From Welwitschia mirabilis (lineage: Eukaryota; Gnetophyta; Gnetopsida; Welwitschiales), in contig JBOZIK010000001.1 of the NCBI GenBank assembly GCA_051453625.1, forward strand, positions 216,730,595 to 216,767,959: a DNA stretch of 37,365 nt, read 5' to 3'. The notes under the pieces were generated by a model that was not told the origin of the DNA, made no database searches, and worked only from the letters and a program-made list of their open reading frames with translations. Below, in pieces: positions 1 through 10,871 of this stretch (position 1 is its first letter; each line of letters starts with the position of its first letter). The position numbers were made by a program, and so were the translations under genes.

Positions 1-480
1 TTCATCTTCCTTCATCTTGAGAGTCTCATACTTTGTCCTCAAATTTTGCAATTTTATCTTCTTCACATTTTGATGGCTCTAGTAAATAATGTCTAATCCA
101 TTCTATAGTTTAAAAGTACTTGAATAACTTGCAATTTTTTTTACCTGATGATTATCCATGCTGGTGAAAATGGTATTGATAACTTGACTGTTTTGCATTC
201 TTGTTTTTGCATAGACCTTCCTTTCTTCTTCTGTTATAGTGGATAACAAATCTGTGTCGATTCGCATGCATTGCCATAATCCTTGTCCCTTTAAAAATTG
301 TTCCATTCTAATTTTCCAAATTTCATAATTGGCAACATCAGAAGTGGGTATTATACCTTTTCCCATTTTAACAACAACAACGTCTTTTCCTTCAACCTTA
401 CATTGATTTGATGTTGATGGCCCACTATTTTCGTCTTTGCTGCCAATTTTTGTCATAAGTCTTGTATGGCTCTGATACAA
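1..480 (-). pseudogene. Ty1/copia gag relic (UBN2-type), truncated at window edge
   Basis: Reading leftward from 480, the translation contains an N-terminal gag signature, NYEIWKIRMEQFLKGQGLW, followed by AKTRMQNSQVINTIF. After a frame break near 103 it continues as RTKYETLKMKEDE at the left edge. This is the usual order of the retrotransposon gag (UBN2/DUF4219) domain of plant copia elements, whose product forms the virus-like particle. The open frame starts within a few bases of a tRNA-Met-type primer-binding site, as expected for the 5' end of a copia element on the minus strand. Protease, integrase and RT would lie outside the window. A stop and a frameshift near 100 show it is dead. The family call is by motif recognition only. 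Confidence 0.75.
468..480 (-). promoter_or_regulatory. Primer-binding site of the left-edge copia element
   Basis: On the minus strand the sequence reads TTGTATCAGAGCC, one base different from the plant initiator-tRNA-Met primer site TGGTATCAGAGCC. It lies directly before the gag relic and just after a possible LTR end (CTACA) at 484-488. It would prime minus-strand DNA synthesis. The 5' LTR should occupy the bases from 484 rightward. Confidence 0.65.
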
Positions 481-483
481 AGC

Positions 484-1260
484 TGTAGGTCACTTTTCTA
501 GACTTGTAATGCAGTGGTCACCCTAATCCCACAACAAAGATCCAACATTCAACTAATTAAAGTACAATGTTACAAAATAAGTATTTGAAAATGACTGGAA
601 AATTGTTCATTGTGACATTAAACTGTATTCTTGAATAAATTCAAAAATATAAAAGAGACATCTACTTCACATCTTGTTCTTAAACCATTACTGTCAAACA
701 GTTCCTGTTAATATGAGTATCCTTCATAAAGCTTAGCAAATGACATTGTTTCTGGAATTTTACAAACTGGAAGAGATATTCTGAATCTTACAAGAAATTC
801 TCCTTCTATAAATCACAAAACAATTTTGATATTGAAGTAGACATTCACAGGAACTTTTGTAACAATAATTTTTCTACAACTCACATGCACGTCAAAAGAA
901 TCCTTTCATAGACACTTAAGTATTTTATAAAAGAGAGAGGAATGCTATCAAATAAAAGAACATTTATGTGAACCTATAAATACATGCACATCAAGGGTGA
1001 AAGCTTTCCCTTGGAACCGTCAACATCATCACTTCAAACAGGCCTTCTCTCTCAAAGCCTAATGATTTTGTTAAACCTGTCACACTTGATTCTCTATTTT
1101 TCTGTAAAAAACTTGCACTTCTGTTCATGTCCAACTTCTGTCCATCATCTTTCTCCATTTCCCTTTTATAAGAATATATATGGGTGAAAATGAAACAAGG
1201 ATAAAGTCATAGGTGTGAATAAAGGACAGGATCAAGGCTAAGAAGTAGGATCAGGAGATA
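484..1260 (-). repeat. Probable 5' LTR and flank of the left-edge copia element
   Basis: By position, this stretch next to the primer-binding site should contain the 5' LTR of the minus-strand copia element, beginning (on plus) with TGTAGG at 484. I cannot fix the outer LTR boundary because no second LTR is in the window. A TATA-like AT run occurs near 925. I see no credible gene here. Confidence 0.35.
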
Positions 1261-1282
1261 GGGTTGTTTGACTTAGGAAAGT

Positions 1283-1465
1283 NNNNNNNNNNNNNNNNNN
1301 NNNNNNNNNNNNNNNNNNNNNNNNNNNNNNNNNNNNNNNNNNNNNNNNNNNNNNNNNNNNNNNNNNNNNNNNNNNNNNNNNNNNNNNNNNNNNNNNNNNN
1401 NNNNNNNNNNNNNNNNNNNNNNNNNNNNNNNNNNNNNNNNNNNNNNNNNNNNNNNNNNNNNNNNN
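1283..1465. other. Assembly gap (183 N)
   Basis: Run of N. An open frame spanning it has no meaning. Confidence 0.99.
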
Positions 1466-1576
1466 TGATGTGCTTGGCTAGAATTTGAATGCTTAATGTT
1501 AGGATCCTGCTGTGTTTGGATTGAAAAGTAATTGATGAAATTAATTCCAGCCTAAATTGGTGATGTAAACTACAAG

Positions 1577-1616
1577 CAACTAGTACAATGTTGCTCCAAC
1601 TAGTACAATGTTGCTC
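1577..1616. repeat. Perfect 20-bp tandem duplication
   Basis: The unit CAACTAGTACAATGTTGCTC occurs twice head to tail without mismatch. It is isolated in otherwise featureless sequence (1466-2040) and is probably a slippage or repair product. Confidence 0.9.
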
Positions 1617-2049
1617 CTTAAATTTATTGTAAATGCAAGTGTATTGGAGGATTTTGAAATTGCAACCTGTTCACTAACTGTGACCGACAATGGCATACTA
1701 CAATGTTAAAATGGAGCTCTCAATGGTGAAGCTAAAGACATTAGATGGCGATTTATAGTATTGGCTAAAGAATCACATGTGGAATGAAAAAAATATTAGT
1801 AGGGAACTTGTTATATGAGATTTATTTTCCATAGTTTGCAAGCTTTGTTTTAGATGAAGGTGTGAGCTAACTTAGAGAAGGCTGGCCTTGTTGGAGCAAA
1901 TGAAAGAGAGTTTCAATGATGAACAAAATGAAGTGTCTAACCAACTTATGAAGATCAAAGTTAAAGTGAAGATCCCTACTACCCCTCCTGATCTACTGGT
2001 CAAAGGAATCCAAGTTTCATCAAGTCAGAAGCAAGGTACAGATCCTAGT

Positions 2050-3061
2050 TTTTCTATGGGACATCGGAGCTTTCTTAGCCATAGAAATAGGCTGAATGGG
2101 ACTTGGGATGTCCCATATTTTTTGTGGGATTTCCTAGATTTTTTCTGGGACATTTCAAACATAGGACATCTTAGATTTTAGGCGGGAGGCTTGGCCTAAG
2201 AAAGGAGAAAACAAAGTTAGGTTTGGGACATCTAGATTTCTAAATGGGATATCCTGGATTTATAGGCAAATTACTATGGAGTAGTTGGGACGTCTGGGAG
2301 ATGGAGCAAAGTAGACGGCAGGTGAAAACCAAAATCAAATCAGCACAAATTAGAAGGAAATCAAGGCACGCCTACTCTTAATGGTTAGTAGACATGCATT
2401 GACATCATGGAGGTCGAAAATCACTACCTCCCACCTCTGTCTTCAACAACTATATTCTTGCCCTTATATAAACTGCGGTGGTTTGAACTATAGGAAAATA
2501 GGGCTACATTGTGAAAAATCAATTTGTGTAAAAAGGGCTTCTTTTACTTTTCATATTCTCTACTATCTTTGCTACTACATTGTATCATTTCCTTGAGATA
2601 TTGTTGTACTGCATGCTAGTGTACTATGCAAAGAAAAAGGCCCATTCTTCATCATACTCTCATTGACAAAAATCTACTTTGGTGATTGAGCAAGTTGTTT
2701 TGTTTGTGGTCAAGGGAACCCTTGGTGAAAAGGGCTGATTGAAAACCTGCTTAAAGGATTGAGCAAAGTGTTTCTTGGGAAAAGGAAACCCTTAGTGAGA
2801 AGGTTTGGACAAAGTTGTAAGTTTTGGTTTAGAGCTAAGGGAACAAGGAGGATGAAGGTTGTTGTTGCCCCTTGAGAGTGGAGTAGGTTGGATTGCCAAA
2901 CCACTATAAAAACTGTGGTGCACTTTCTCTATTCTATGGTTTTGAGATTTGTTGAATTTGCTCTTCGCTTAGTTGTTTTAATTTCTTTAAGTTATTTTTA
3001 AGACTTTAATTTTTGAAAAACACTGTTTGCCCTGTCCTCTCGGGTGTTTTTGATCCCAACA
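2050..3061 (+). repeat. LTR-like sequence with GGGACATC repeats
   Basis: The left part (about 2056-2300) repeats GGGACATC/GGGATTTCCT-like motifs seven or more times, as seen in U3 enhancer regions. A TATA-like CTTATATAAACT follows near 2463. The stretch ends with ATCCCAACA at about 3061, a common plant LTR end, followed by GGCCTGAGCTC, which could be a very degraded tRNA-Met primer site. No partner LTR and no gag/pol follow, so a solo or orphan LTR is the best reading. The left boundary is a guess. Confidence 0.4.
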
Positions 3062-4980
3062 GGCCTGAGCTCTTTGTTGTTGATTTCTTCATTGAAAATG
3101 GATCCAACGGAGGCCAAAGAACTAAGTTCTACTTATGATGCACAGGACAAGAACAGTTGTCTTTTGCATTAAAGATTAGAGATACCACTATTAGCTACAC
3201 TTCATGCAAGGTAGTTGTTAGCTTATCTAATTTTGATACCTAGTGCAATCTCCTTTTTCCATATTCGGGTTCATTAAGGAAAATGTTGAAAGCATGACAT
3301 GATATTCTGAAGTAGTATCTCAATTTTTGCCAAAGTAGCATCTTTGGGTGGTATTCCCTTTAGGGATTTAAAAAGTTTGGCACATGAATTGCACTCTTTT
3401 TATCATTGTTGGTTTCACTGTATTTCTTTGGTGAGGAAAGCTGACCTTGCTACTTTTGTTGCCATGTGTCAAGTCCATGATGATGGTGTGTGCTATGGTT
3501 GGATTTTGTACACCTACAACCATATTCATGTTAGTCTTAGAGGCTTGTTGTCAAGAGGTTAGAGAGGTGTGCCAATCACCTTCTAGCAGTGGCTAGCATG
3601 AATTGAGACGATTAATGATTGGCACTTCTTCTGTTGTATTGAAAATATATTTGTGAGAATCAATCCCTTTCAGTCTATCAAGACTGATAAAACATTCCAG
3701 TGTTAAGATGCCCTTATAAAGATTGAGGTAGAAGGATAGTCAGTCTCTTGAAAGCGTGATGGAATTAAATAAACATGCAAGAGATCAAGAAGCTACTCCC
3801 TGTAGTAAAACACATATCTTAGGAGTCATAAAGATAGCTAATTTTTTGCTCATGTTTTTGCTATCTTTTGTTGCATAATGCCTATTTGCTCTAGCAACAG
3901 TAATTTGGAGAGGGACAATGATCGTGGTTAGACAAGCTGTTACAGAAGAAGATTTGCAAGTGGTTGGCATTGAAGCAGCCATTCCTATGTCAAATTAAAG
4001 TGAGTGCTAGTGTTTGCACGAATTTTTCTGTGCCCTTCAATGGATGGATGCAAAGCTCATGGAACACCTTCGTTGGAAGCTTCCAGAAAGACACAGTAAT
4101 GGGCTTACCTGATGATTTGTCTGAGTTGGTGAAGGCTTGTGCTGAACTCATGAAGCAGATGGAGGGATTTGAAGCACAAAACTGGGAAGAAGTTGCAACT
4201 TGCATGAAGGGAATCATTTAGCTGGAACAACAGTGGCTGATCTCAGAAAGGAAAAGGCACTAAATCTCCTGTGAATGAGAAGATATCGTAACAGGTCCTT
4301 TGTTACTTGCCAAGATCCAAAGTGAGAAGCTTGTTGCAGTCTGCAAACTGGATCCTAATTCCTGTCAATAGCGATGTGATCAGCCTAGAGCCAAGGCTTG
4401 GGCTTCTGTTGCTACTTGTGTAGTGAGTACTGTTTGCATAGAAAGTTCTCTTCCTTCAAATCCCTGATTTGTTCTTGCTGAATTTTCCTGCGTTGTTGTA
4501 TTTCCTTTTACCTTTTGATCCTGCTTCTATGTAATTCAAACCATTTTACAGTTCAGTGGACAGAGCTGTCATTACTCCAGTTTCTTTTGGTATTTAGAAG
4601 CATCAATTTTTATTACTTGAATATTAATGCCAGTAAGCTTCAAAATTTTGAGGCATCATCATTGTATGGGTGATGAATGTGAACAACTTCACTTTCCAAT
4701 TGAAACTTCTTAAATGCGCTCCATTTTTCGGTAGCAAACGTTTCTATAACTTTTACTTCTTTAGTAAGATATGTAAAATACATTACTTTGTTGGCTGGAA
4801 TAATTCCTTCTTTAAGATTTATTGTCGTCTTTCTCTATGAATGTAGATCTTTGCGAATTCTGTTTTGCACTTATTTTGTATTTCTCAGGATGGCATTCTT
4901 GCTTAACATGTTTGTATTTAGTATGTTAATTTAAGTAAGTTTAAACACAAATTAATTGTTGTTGAACACATTTTCAATAA
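3062..4980. other. Unassigned stretch with short unrecognised relic ORFs
   Basis: Two short open segments on the plus strand (3344-3562 and 3964-4221) have ordinary protein-like composition. The second ends in an amphipathic stretch containing LPDDLSELVKACAELMKQME. I recognise neither. Neither has splice sites or motifs I can tie to a family, and stops separate them in all frames. They may be host gene or transposon debris. Nothing else is supported between 4221 and 4980. Confidence 0.4.
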
Positions 4981-4984
4981 ATAG

Positions 4985-5145
4985 GGAATGATATAGTGGG
5001 AGGTAAAATAGAGATTGAAGTTTTCTTCTATGGAGTTCGTGTGCATTCAGAATCTGATGATTTATGCTCAAAGGCACGTTGCCCTGTTGAGAAAGGAAGC
5101 TTCTTGTTATCACACACTCAAAGCTTGCCAGGAAGCACTAAATCT
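4985..5145 (+). pseudogene. Orphan exon of an ML-domain (MD-2/NPC2-like) lipid-recognition protein
   Basis: The exon encodes GGKIEIEVFFYGVRVHSE, then DDLCSKARCPVEKGSFLLSH and TQSLPG. This is the central part of plant ML-domain proteins, small secreted proteins that bind sterols or phospholipids. The two cysteines in DLC-x5-CP and the order of strands fit the family. An acceptor (ATAG at 4981-4984) and a consensus donor (GTAAGT at 5146) bound a 161-bp exon. Upstream I cannot find the signal-peptide exon. Downstream, a CAG acceptor at 5236 precedes a short frame (GKKLSVHHSYFN) that weakly resembles the last ML exon. The gene is therefore broken or dispersed. The exon identity is fairly sure, but expression is unlikely. 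Confidence 0.7.
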
Positions 5146-5607
5146 GTAAGTGGCATAGCTTGGTGTAAGCACTTTTATTTCACTTACAGAATTAAACTTC
5201 AACTCACACTGTGGCAAACTGTTTTCTTGTGGCAGTGGAAAGAAATTGTCAGTACATCATTCATACTTTAACAATGAAGGCATCTACAAATGCGATAGAG
5301 AGCATATGATCAACAAACAAATTGACATATTAAACATGGCACACATTGCATATTGCTGCCCTTTGAATAATAACATCGCAAAATCAATATCCTCACCTAG
5401 GTAACACTGTGGTTTGGACATTTCTAAACCATTGTCATAGTTAATTAATTGCCAAAACCTGAAAAATAAATATAAAAATATTGTTGATCTCAAAATTCAG
5501 GAATCTCATTTGCAATAACAAAGCTAACAGTCTTTGAACACATTTCTATTTTAAAGTTTACATAGATACATATACAGTGAACTGTTACTTTGTAGGATAG
5601 GTACTAA

Positions 5608-5850
5608 TGAGAATTGTTGAAAACTTTGTTTTGATTGGAGAAACTCTGGCTCAACAGCCAACCTTGATGAAAATATGTTTTGGCAAAATGAGTGTTGACC
5701 AGTTTGGCTCATTTGGGAGGCTAACAAAGCTGGCTGTGCTTTACTGTTCAAATGCATTTTCTTTGAGCAACTTTGGGACATAGAAAGTTTTGCTAAACTT
5801 GCTGAAAATTTGGCAGTGGTACGCCTAAACACTGTCTGAAGATGTTTAGA
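5608..5850 (+). pseudogene. Leucine-rich relic cut by the viral insertion (unrecognised)
   Basis: A plus-strand frame runs FVLIGETLAQQPTLMKICF, then DQFGSFGRLTKLAVLYCSN, with a stop at about 5785. It resumes in another frame as ESFAKLAENLAVVRLN. Regular leucine spacing suggests a leucine-rich-repeat or related alpha/beta repeat protein, but I cannot name a family. The relic stops within a few bases of the left end of the endogenous virus (about 5852), so the virus may have interrupted it. An open frame on the opposite strand here is a shadow. Confidence 0.3.
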
Positions 5851-5851
5851 A

Positions 5852-6430
5852 AGGCACACACTTAGAATCTAAATCCAAGTGAAAGCTTCACAAAGGGATT
5901 TAGTAGACTAAGGTGCTTCGGATACACACAATTGCAAGCAGATTGGGACCTTATTGAATGTATTGGTGTATGATAACTGTTAACGTACAGTGAGAAACAT
6001 ACTACACTTCTTGGGAGAGTAACCTTTACTAATCTAGACATAGATGCAACGAGATTACCCTAAACTCACTTAACGTTGTGAGGCAAACAGGCTCTAGTTA
6101 GTCAGAGGCCAACCGAGATGGTAGTTATTGTAGACAAGGCATTGAACTAAGAGTACCCCTCTTAGAATTCAGAAGGAGTTACACAACTCAAACACATTTC
6201 TATTGAATGAACTTTCTGTGATTACAAATGAGAGCTGAGGAGCCCTATATAGGGATCAATAGATGGAAGAGATAAGATCTCTTTACATTTTCAAAAGGTA
6301 AACTTTCTACCTCTAAAAGCTATACTTTTCTATCCTAAAGGTAAGCTTTTCACTAGACTGACTTTTTCTCTTTTTATATAGACATCAGTATTTTTGACTA
6401 TGGGCATGTTGCTACTTTATAGCCTTAAAA
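5852..6430 (-). promoter_or_regulatory. Pararetroviral promoter and leader, copy A
   Basis: The minus strand carries CCCTATATAGGG-like TATA sequence (TATATA at 6246-6251). Downstream of it (toward 5852) is a leader that matches copy B, including GGCCTC-rich and GAGAGTAACC-type blocks in the same order. In the family this single promoter drives the pregenomic RNA. The match to copy B ends abruptly at about 5852, just before the primer-binding site position. Confidence 0.7.
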
Positions 6431-6539
6431 AAGAAAAATTGTATACAATAGTGAGCATGCTGGCCTAGTAAGGGTCTTATCAGCTTAGTCGTGCTCTTCA
6501 CATCAAATAGTCATCTTGTAGGTCAATATCAGTGGGATT

Positions 6540-8110
6540 GATAGTGTTGGAATGGTAGGATCCACATGGTGTGCGATGTACTTCATCCACCTAGTGTAGT
6601 GTATCTGGACTTGTACAATGTTCACATCCTCTGTTATTACAGTCAGAACAATATAAAGTGAATGGAGGCCATTGAGTGTCCATTATTGAGTGTTGTGTTG
6701 CAGTATTCTAAGCAAAATATTCTTCGTTTTCCAATGTTTGAAGATTTAAGAGTTCCTGAAAAATGACGAGCTTGTTCTTCGGTAGAGGAATACCTTAGTG
6801 AGGAATACCTTAGTGAGGATTATCAAGTGACTGTATCTTTGATCTCTAACTGGTCATCTTCTGGTAGTACTTCTTTAGATTGAACACCGATGCCTAAGTC
6901 CAAAATTCTTGTTTGTTGGTGTTGTGCGGCTTAAGCTAATGATTCTACAATGTTTGAGGACTAAGCACTTCTAGGAAATGCAGGTGGTGAATTGACATGA
7001 GGAGGATCATAGAAAGCATTTAAATACTTCCAATTTCTGCAAATACGATTGTATTTACAATGTAAACTTTTCGTCCTAGCTATGGCTGCTTCCTATGAGT
7101 GATACTTTTGACAATGTTTAAATAATAGGATTTCTTGAATTGTATCACAAATGGCCTTTGTGGTTGGAGTGAAGGCTGATTTTCCTTTGGCTTGTTGTTC
7201 TCCTTCCTATGTGGTAACATATTCTTGCGAATCCTTGAAAAAGTCTGGATGATCACGAAAAAGTAATACATGGGATTCATTAATAATATTTTTGGGATCA
7301 TAAAGAGGACATTCTAAAAACTAAACATGAGTTTGATGACTAGGACCTTATGGATGTCTATAATTTAAACTAAGTTGTTGCATTGGATATGGTCTCTTAA
7401 TCCATTCTATAACTAAGAGTACATTTAAGGAAATTGGCAAACAATCTACAAGAGGTAATCTATGTTTTCATTGAAAATAAAAGGCTACTGCTATAGTTTA
7501 TATCTCATAAAACCAAGAATAACCTCTAGAACGGTTTGGGTCTTGTAATTTAATTAACAAAGGCAAATATAATAGCTAATTTTAATGAGTTCGTCTGGTG
7601 GTCTACATCCTTGTATGGAAAAATGAGAAACTCTAGTGTCTACAAAATACCAAAAATTTAAAGGAAAATACTTGTGGAAATTATTGACTGAAAGCTGTGA
7701 AGTCCAATTTTCATCTGGATATGCGTCACTAATTAGAACATTGACATCTCAATCCACAAAGAATTTTGCTTGTGTAAACCCAAATTCATCCCACCAAAGT
7801 TGGGAGTTTTCCCAACCTTTGGGAATGTCTATGAGACTATGACATTCTTATCCCAGTGTATAACCATCTAATCTATCTCTTGATAGTCATGAAGAAAGGT
7901 CTTATATACGTGAAAAGCTTGTTGGCGAGTCCATAGTGGCTAGTGGAACCACTCAACTGTGACATGAGTATTGTCATGAATATTAATGCGAGTGGAGTGA
8001 GGCAAGTAGGGTGAGGCTTATTATTCTTCTATTAACTGAAGGCTTCAAATGCTTGTCCCAACTTTAGACAAGTATTTACCATGCATTCATATTGTTTTTT
8101 TCCTGCATGT
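6540..8110 (-). pseudogene. Viral downstream ORF of unknown function, copy A
   Basis: This region lies between RNase H and the promoter and is co-linear with 13790-15368 of copy B at roughly 85% identity by eye. It retains blocks such as IQEILLFKHCQKYH and CRNWKYLNAF. Several stops and at least one +1 shift interrupt it. A 15-bp in-frame tandem duplication (6786-6800/6801-6815) is specific to this copy. The first CxxC of the C-terminal cysteine cluster is present (YCSDC), but the second pair is degraded. Position corresponds to the transactivator/inclusion-body gene or the unknown ORF2 of other caulimovirids, but I see no clear homology to either. Confidence 0.6.
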
Positions 8111-8191
8111 TAGCCAATATAGATAATGTTTACTCAGAAAATTAGCATCCACATAAAAACTTATGAAATCTAAGTTGCCATCTTGAAATTT

Positions 8192-8796
8192 CTAAGAGCT
8201 TCTTCGCCATGTTTCTTTGATAATCAGAGAGTCGCATCCTCTACATCTGACGTTATCTGGTTTAGCCAAGAGTGTTTGATATGCTGATCTTCCTCCTTGC
8301 TTTGGAAGGGTTGCTCCAAAAGCATACATAATAGGTTCTTTCTTGGGCTTGCATGTGGCAACTCTCGAGTGAGCAAATTTAGGAGTAAGTTGCAATGTCT
8401 TGGAATGAGCTCTATTATGTATTTGTACTGGGAAATAATGTGTTGCCACCAAAGATACTTTTGTAACTTTGGATTCGTGCTTATTTGCTTCTTTAATAAA
8501 GTTGCAATATTCATCGAATTTATACGAACTATAAATTGCTTATCAATTAGAAAAGCATGTAGTCGGTCTAGGGCATTTATTAAAGCTAAAACCTCTTTGA
8601 GAGGTATTTCCCGATTCTTTTCATTTTTCTTATATTCTCTGGATAGATATCTAGCTACTTTTTCTTGATGTATCTGATCATTTTTGATAAATAGAATTGG
8701 TCCTGAATAGTTATTGCTTGCGTCCATTTCTAATACGAATCTGCTTTCTAGGGTGGCAATCATTGGGAATAAAGGAGGCAAATTATTGCAAATCAT
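8192..8796 (-). pseudogene. Pararetroviral RNase H, copy A
   Basis: The frame contains FVLEMDASNN (first catalytic Asp), REIPLKEVLALINALDRLHA (catalytic Glu region), and a C-terminal LLNLLTRE matching the usual ENLLADxLTRE end. The third acidic position is altered: VRINSMNI stands where VRTDSxNI is typical, so an Asp reads Asn. The last Asp is also lost. RNase H degrades the RNA strand during reverse transcription. Most of the domain is in a single open frame of about 190 codons, unusually long for this locus. The plus-strand frame over 8297-8668 is its shadow. Confidence 0.8.
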
Positions 8797-9801
8797 TTTT
8801 AGATTTTGCGTAACTTTTGATTTAGCTGGAGTCCACTAGAATGGATTAGGCTTCATGCATATCTTATCTCTTTTGTTTTACTAGTTACACAAGGAAAGGA
8901 ATGAAGTCACGAACATAATTTATGCATCCAAGAAACCATTGACACATTTTTTTAACTCTTTAAGTGGATTTGGAAAAGATTGAATCTTTGTAATGATATT
9001 TGGACTTGTATTTCTCCATTTATGATGTGACTCTGAGAAAATCAATTTTATCTTGTAATAGCTTAAACTTCTTTGGATCTGAGGATAAGCTAATACCATG
9101 ATGTAAACATAAATCTACAAACTGATTTAAATGTTTTAAATGCTCTTCATACGAATCGAAATATATTACAAAATCATTAATATAATTAGCTATAAAGGAA
9201 GAATAGTCTACAAAGATAACATCCATTCGCGCTTGAAATGGGGCTAGTGCGTTCTTCAAACCAAATGGCATCACTAACCATTCCAAGTTTCAAATGATCC
9301 TTTTGGTGTTCTGAAGGCTATTTTCTGAATATCCGATTCTTGAATTTTGATTTGATGATATCTTGACTTGTAATCAAATTTAATAACATACTTCTTCCTT
9401 GCCACATTCTGATAAAAAAAATCTTTATCCTTCATGAGCCATGCTATATCAATAGTCACTCGATTCAGCGGAATATAATTAATGACCATGCAAGGTTTAC
9501 CTTTTTTGATTTCAGCATGACTGCGAACAATCAAGGTTGTGCATTTATAGCGAGAGTTGGAGGGACAGATAAGACCACATTGGAGAAGTTCATTAACCTA
9601 ATTGATCATTTCTTCTTGGTTTATGATAGATAACTGAGCTTTAGGCGACTGCACAAGATATTCGTATATTGTAGGAATAATAGCTACCCGAGAGTTAATA
9701 TTCCATTTTTCCAACAGATGTTCAATGCAGTAATTTTTGAGTTTTTCTATAATTGGATGTATAGCTAAAATTTCTTTATATCTATAGATATCCGCATCCA
9801 A
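8797..9801 (-). pseudogene. Pararetroviral reverse transcriptase, copy A
   Basis: In order: an N-terminal IINQEEMIN connector (9598-9801), KKGKPCMVINYIPLNRVTID, FDYKSRYHQIKIQ (motif A), TPKGSFE, MPFGLKNALAPFQARMD (motif B), and ANYINDFVIYF (motif C). The active-site tetrad reads YIND rather than YIDD, so a catalytic Asp is lost. SGYHQI is also altered to SRYHQI. A frame change occurs near 9280, and the thumb region (8797-9020) is broken by stops. The domain matches copy B at 12206-13260. Confidence 0.85.
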
Positions 9802-9973
9802 TTGTATTTCATGTTACATAAGAAAGACAACATTAGTATTTTTAAAGTTTTCTCAATTTCTTTCTATTTGGCTGCTCTTGAACCAGGGACTCTGGAATCC
9901 TTGGAATTACACACCTTTGCCCTTTAATGGTGAAGACACATGCATTATCTGAAAAGGTGAATGGATATCAATT

Positions 9974-10303
9974 TTACAGTAAAGCCATTCCTAAACCAAT
10001 TTGAGATTGCTTATCATTAATAGCAAGAAAATCTGTACAAATAATATGAGATTCTATCTTGAGCGGAACCTCTAATGCAACGTATGAAATTGCAGTTTTA
10101 CCATGCATTGTAGTAACTGCAAATGGGATCAGCAATTTTACCCAACGATCGTGCATAATATCTGGTGTTGGAAAATTTAGTGTTGCTTTCGTATCCAATA
10201 ATGCTGATTGTTTGTGCCATGGTCCTGTCTTAAATTGAATTCTAATAGGAATATGTATAGAAGATGTTTGTCTTGAAAGTATGAATAGCTTTGGCTTTGA
10301 CAA
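9974..10303 (-). pseudogene. Pararetroviral aspartic protease, copy A
   Basis: The catalytic loop appears as ALLDTKATLNF, where the family has ALLDTGA(T/S). The invariant Gly of DTG reads Lys, which should abolish activity. A second hydrophobic block, TAISYVALEVPLKI, follows as in retroviral-type proteases. The enzyme would process the polyprotein. It sits between the acidic linker and the RT connector, the correct position. About 110 codons are open. Copy B starts just downstream and lacks this domain. Confidence 0.75.
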
Positions 10304-10321
10304 GTTGGGCTTCTTGCGAAG

Positions 10322-10741
10322 CTACCTTCTTTGGAAATAATTCTTTTGAAGAAGATATTTGTTTTGGAAATGGGTTATTTTAGGTAGAGTCTGATTCTGT
10401 TGATTGATCTGAAGATTTCCTTGGAATAGTTTAGGACATTTTGCATCTACTTGATCCAATAGGTTTTCATCTACTTCTTCATCAAATATTGGACCTTGAT
10501 CATAACTTATTTGAGATTCTTGATTATTAGGTTTTGAACATTCCCCTTGTTCACAAAAGGGATTTGATAATTCTTCTTCAATAAGACCTTCTTCTTGGAA
10601 TTCCTCCTCTACAATATTTGACCAAGACCTTTTTATCACATAACAATTCCCCATTTCTTCTTCTTCATAATTTTCATCTAAATCATCTAAATCTGAGTAT
10701 TCCAAAGAATAGATCTCTACTCCATGTTGTATTGTCATCAA
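10322..10741 (-). pseudogene. Acidic linker of the viral polyprotein, copy A
   Basis: A 139-codon frame very rich in Glu and Asp (for example YSDLDDLDENYEEEEMGN) lies between the CCHC knuckle and the protease. Acidic low-complexity segments with a short Y-x-L/SD motif commonly flank the coat region in caulimovirids. No catalytic motif is visible. Confidence 0.6.
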
Positions 10742-10829
10742 ATTGTTCTTCTGTTGCTATCAATTCAAAATCATCATCAATATCAGGATCTTGACACAAA
10801 TATCTAACCTTTTTGGGGGCTTGTGACAG

Positions 10830-10871
10830 GCATTTAGAGGGATAATGTCCCTATTTAGAGCATGTGAAGCA
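10830..10871 (-). pseudogene. CCHC zinc knuckle of the viral coat protein, copy A
   Basis: The minus strand reads C-F-T-C-S-K-stop-G-H-Y-P-S-K-C, a C-x2-C-x4-H-x4-C knuckle with one internal TAG at the fifth position after the second Cys pair. In the family it binds pregenomic RNA for packaging. It marks the coat C-terminus and separates the coat from the acidic linker. Confidence 0.8.

Noticed and set aside
1264-1488. Open frame across the N run
   Set aside because: It consists almost entirely of N.
5551-5859. 102-codon minus-strand frame
   Set aside because: The plus strand over the same bases gives a more protein-like leucine-rich frame, and the minus frame has no family resemblance.
8297-8668. 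123-codon plus-strand frame
   Set aside because: It lies opposite the better-supported viral RNase H frame and has no motif.
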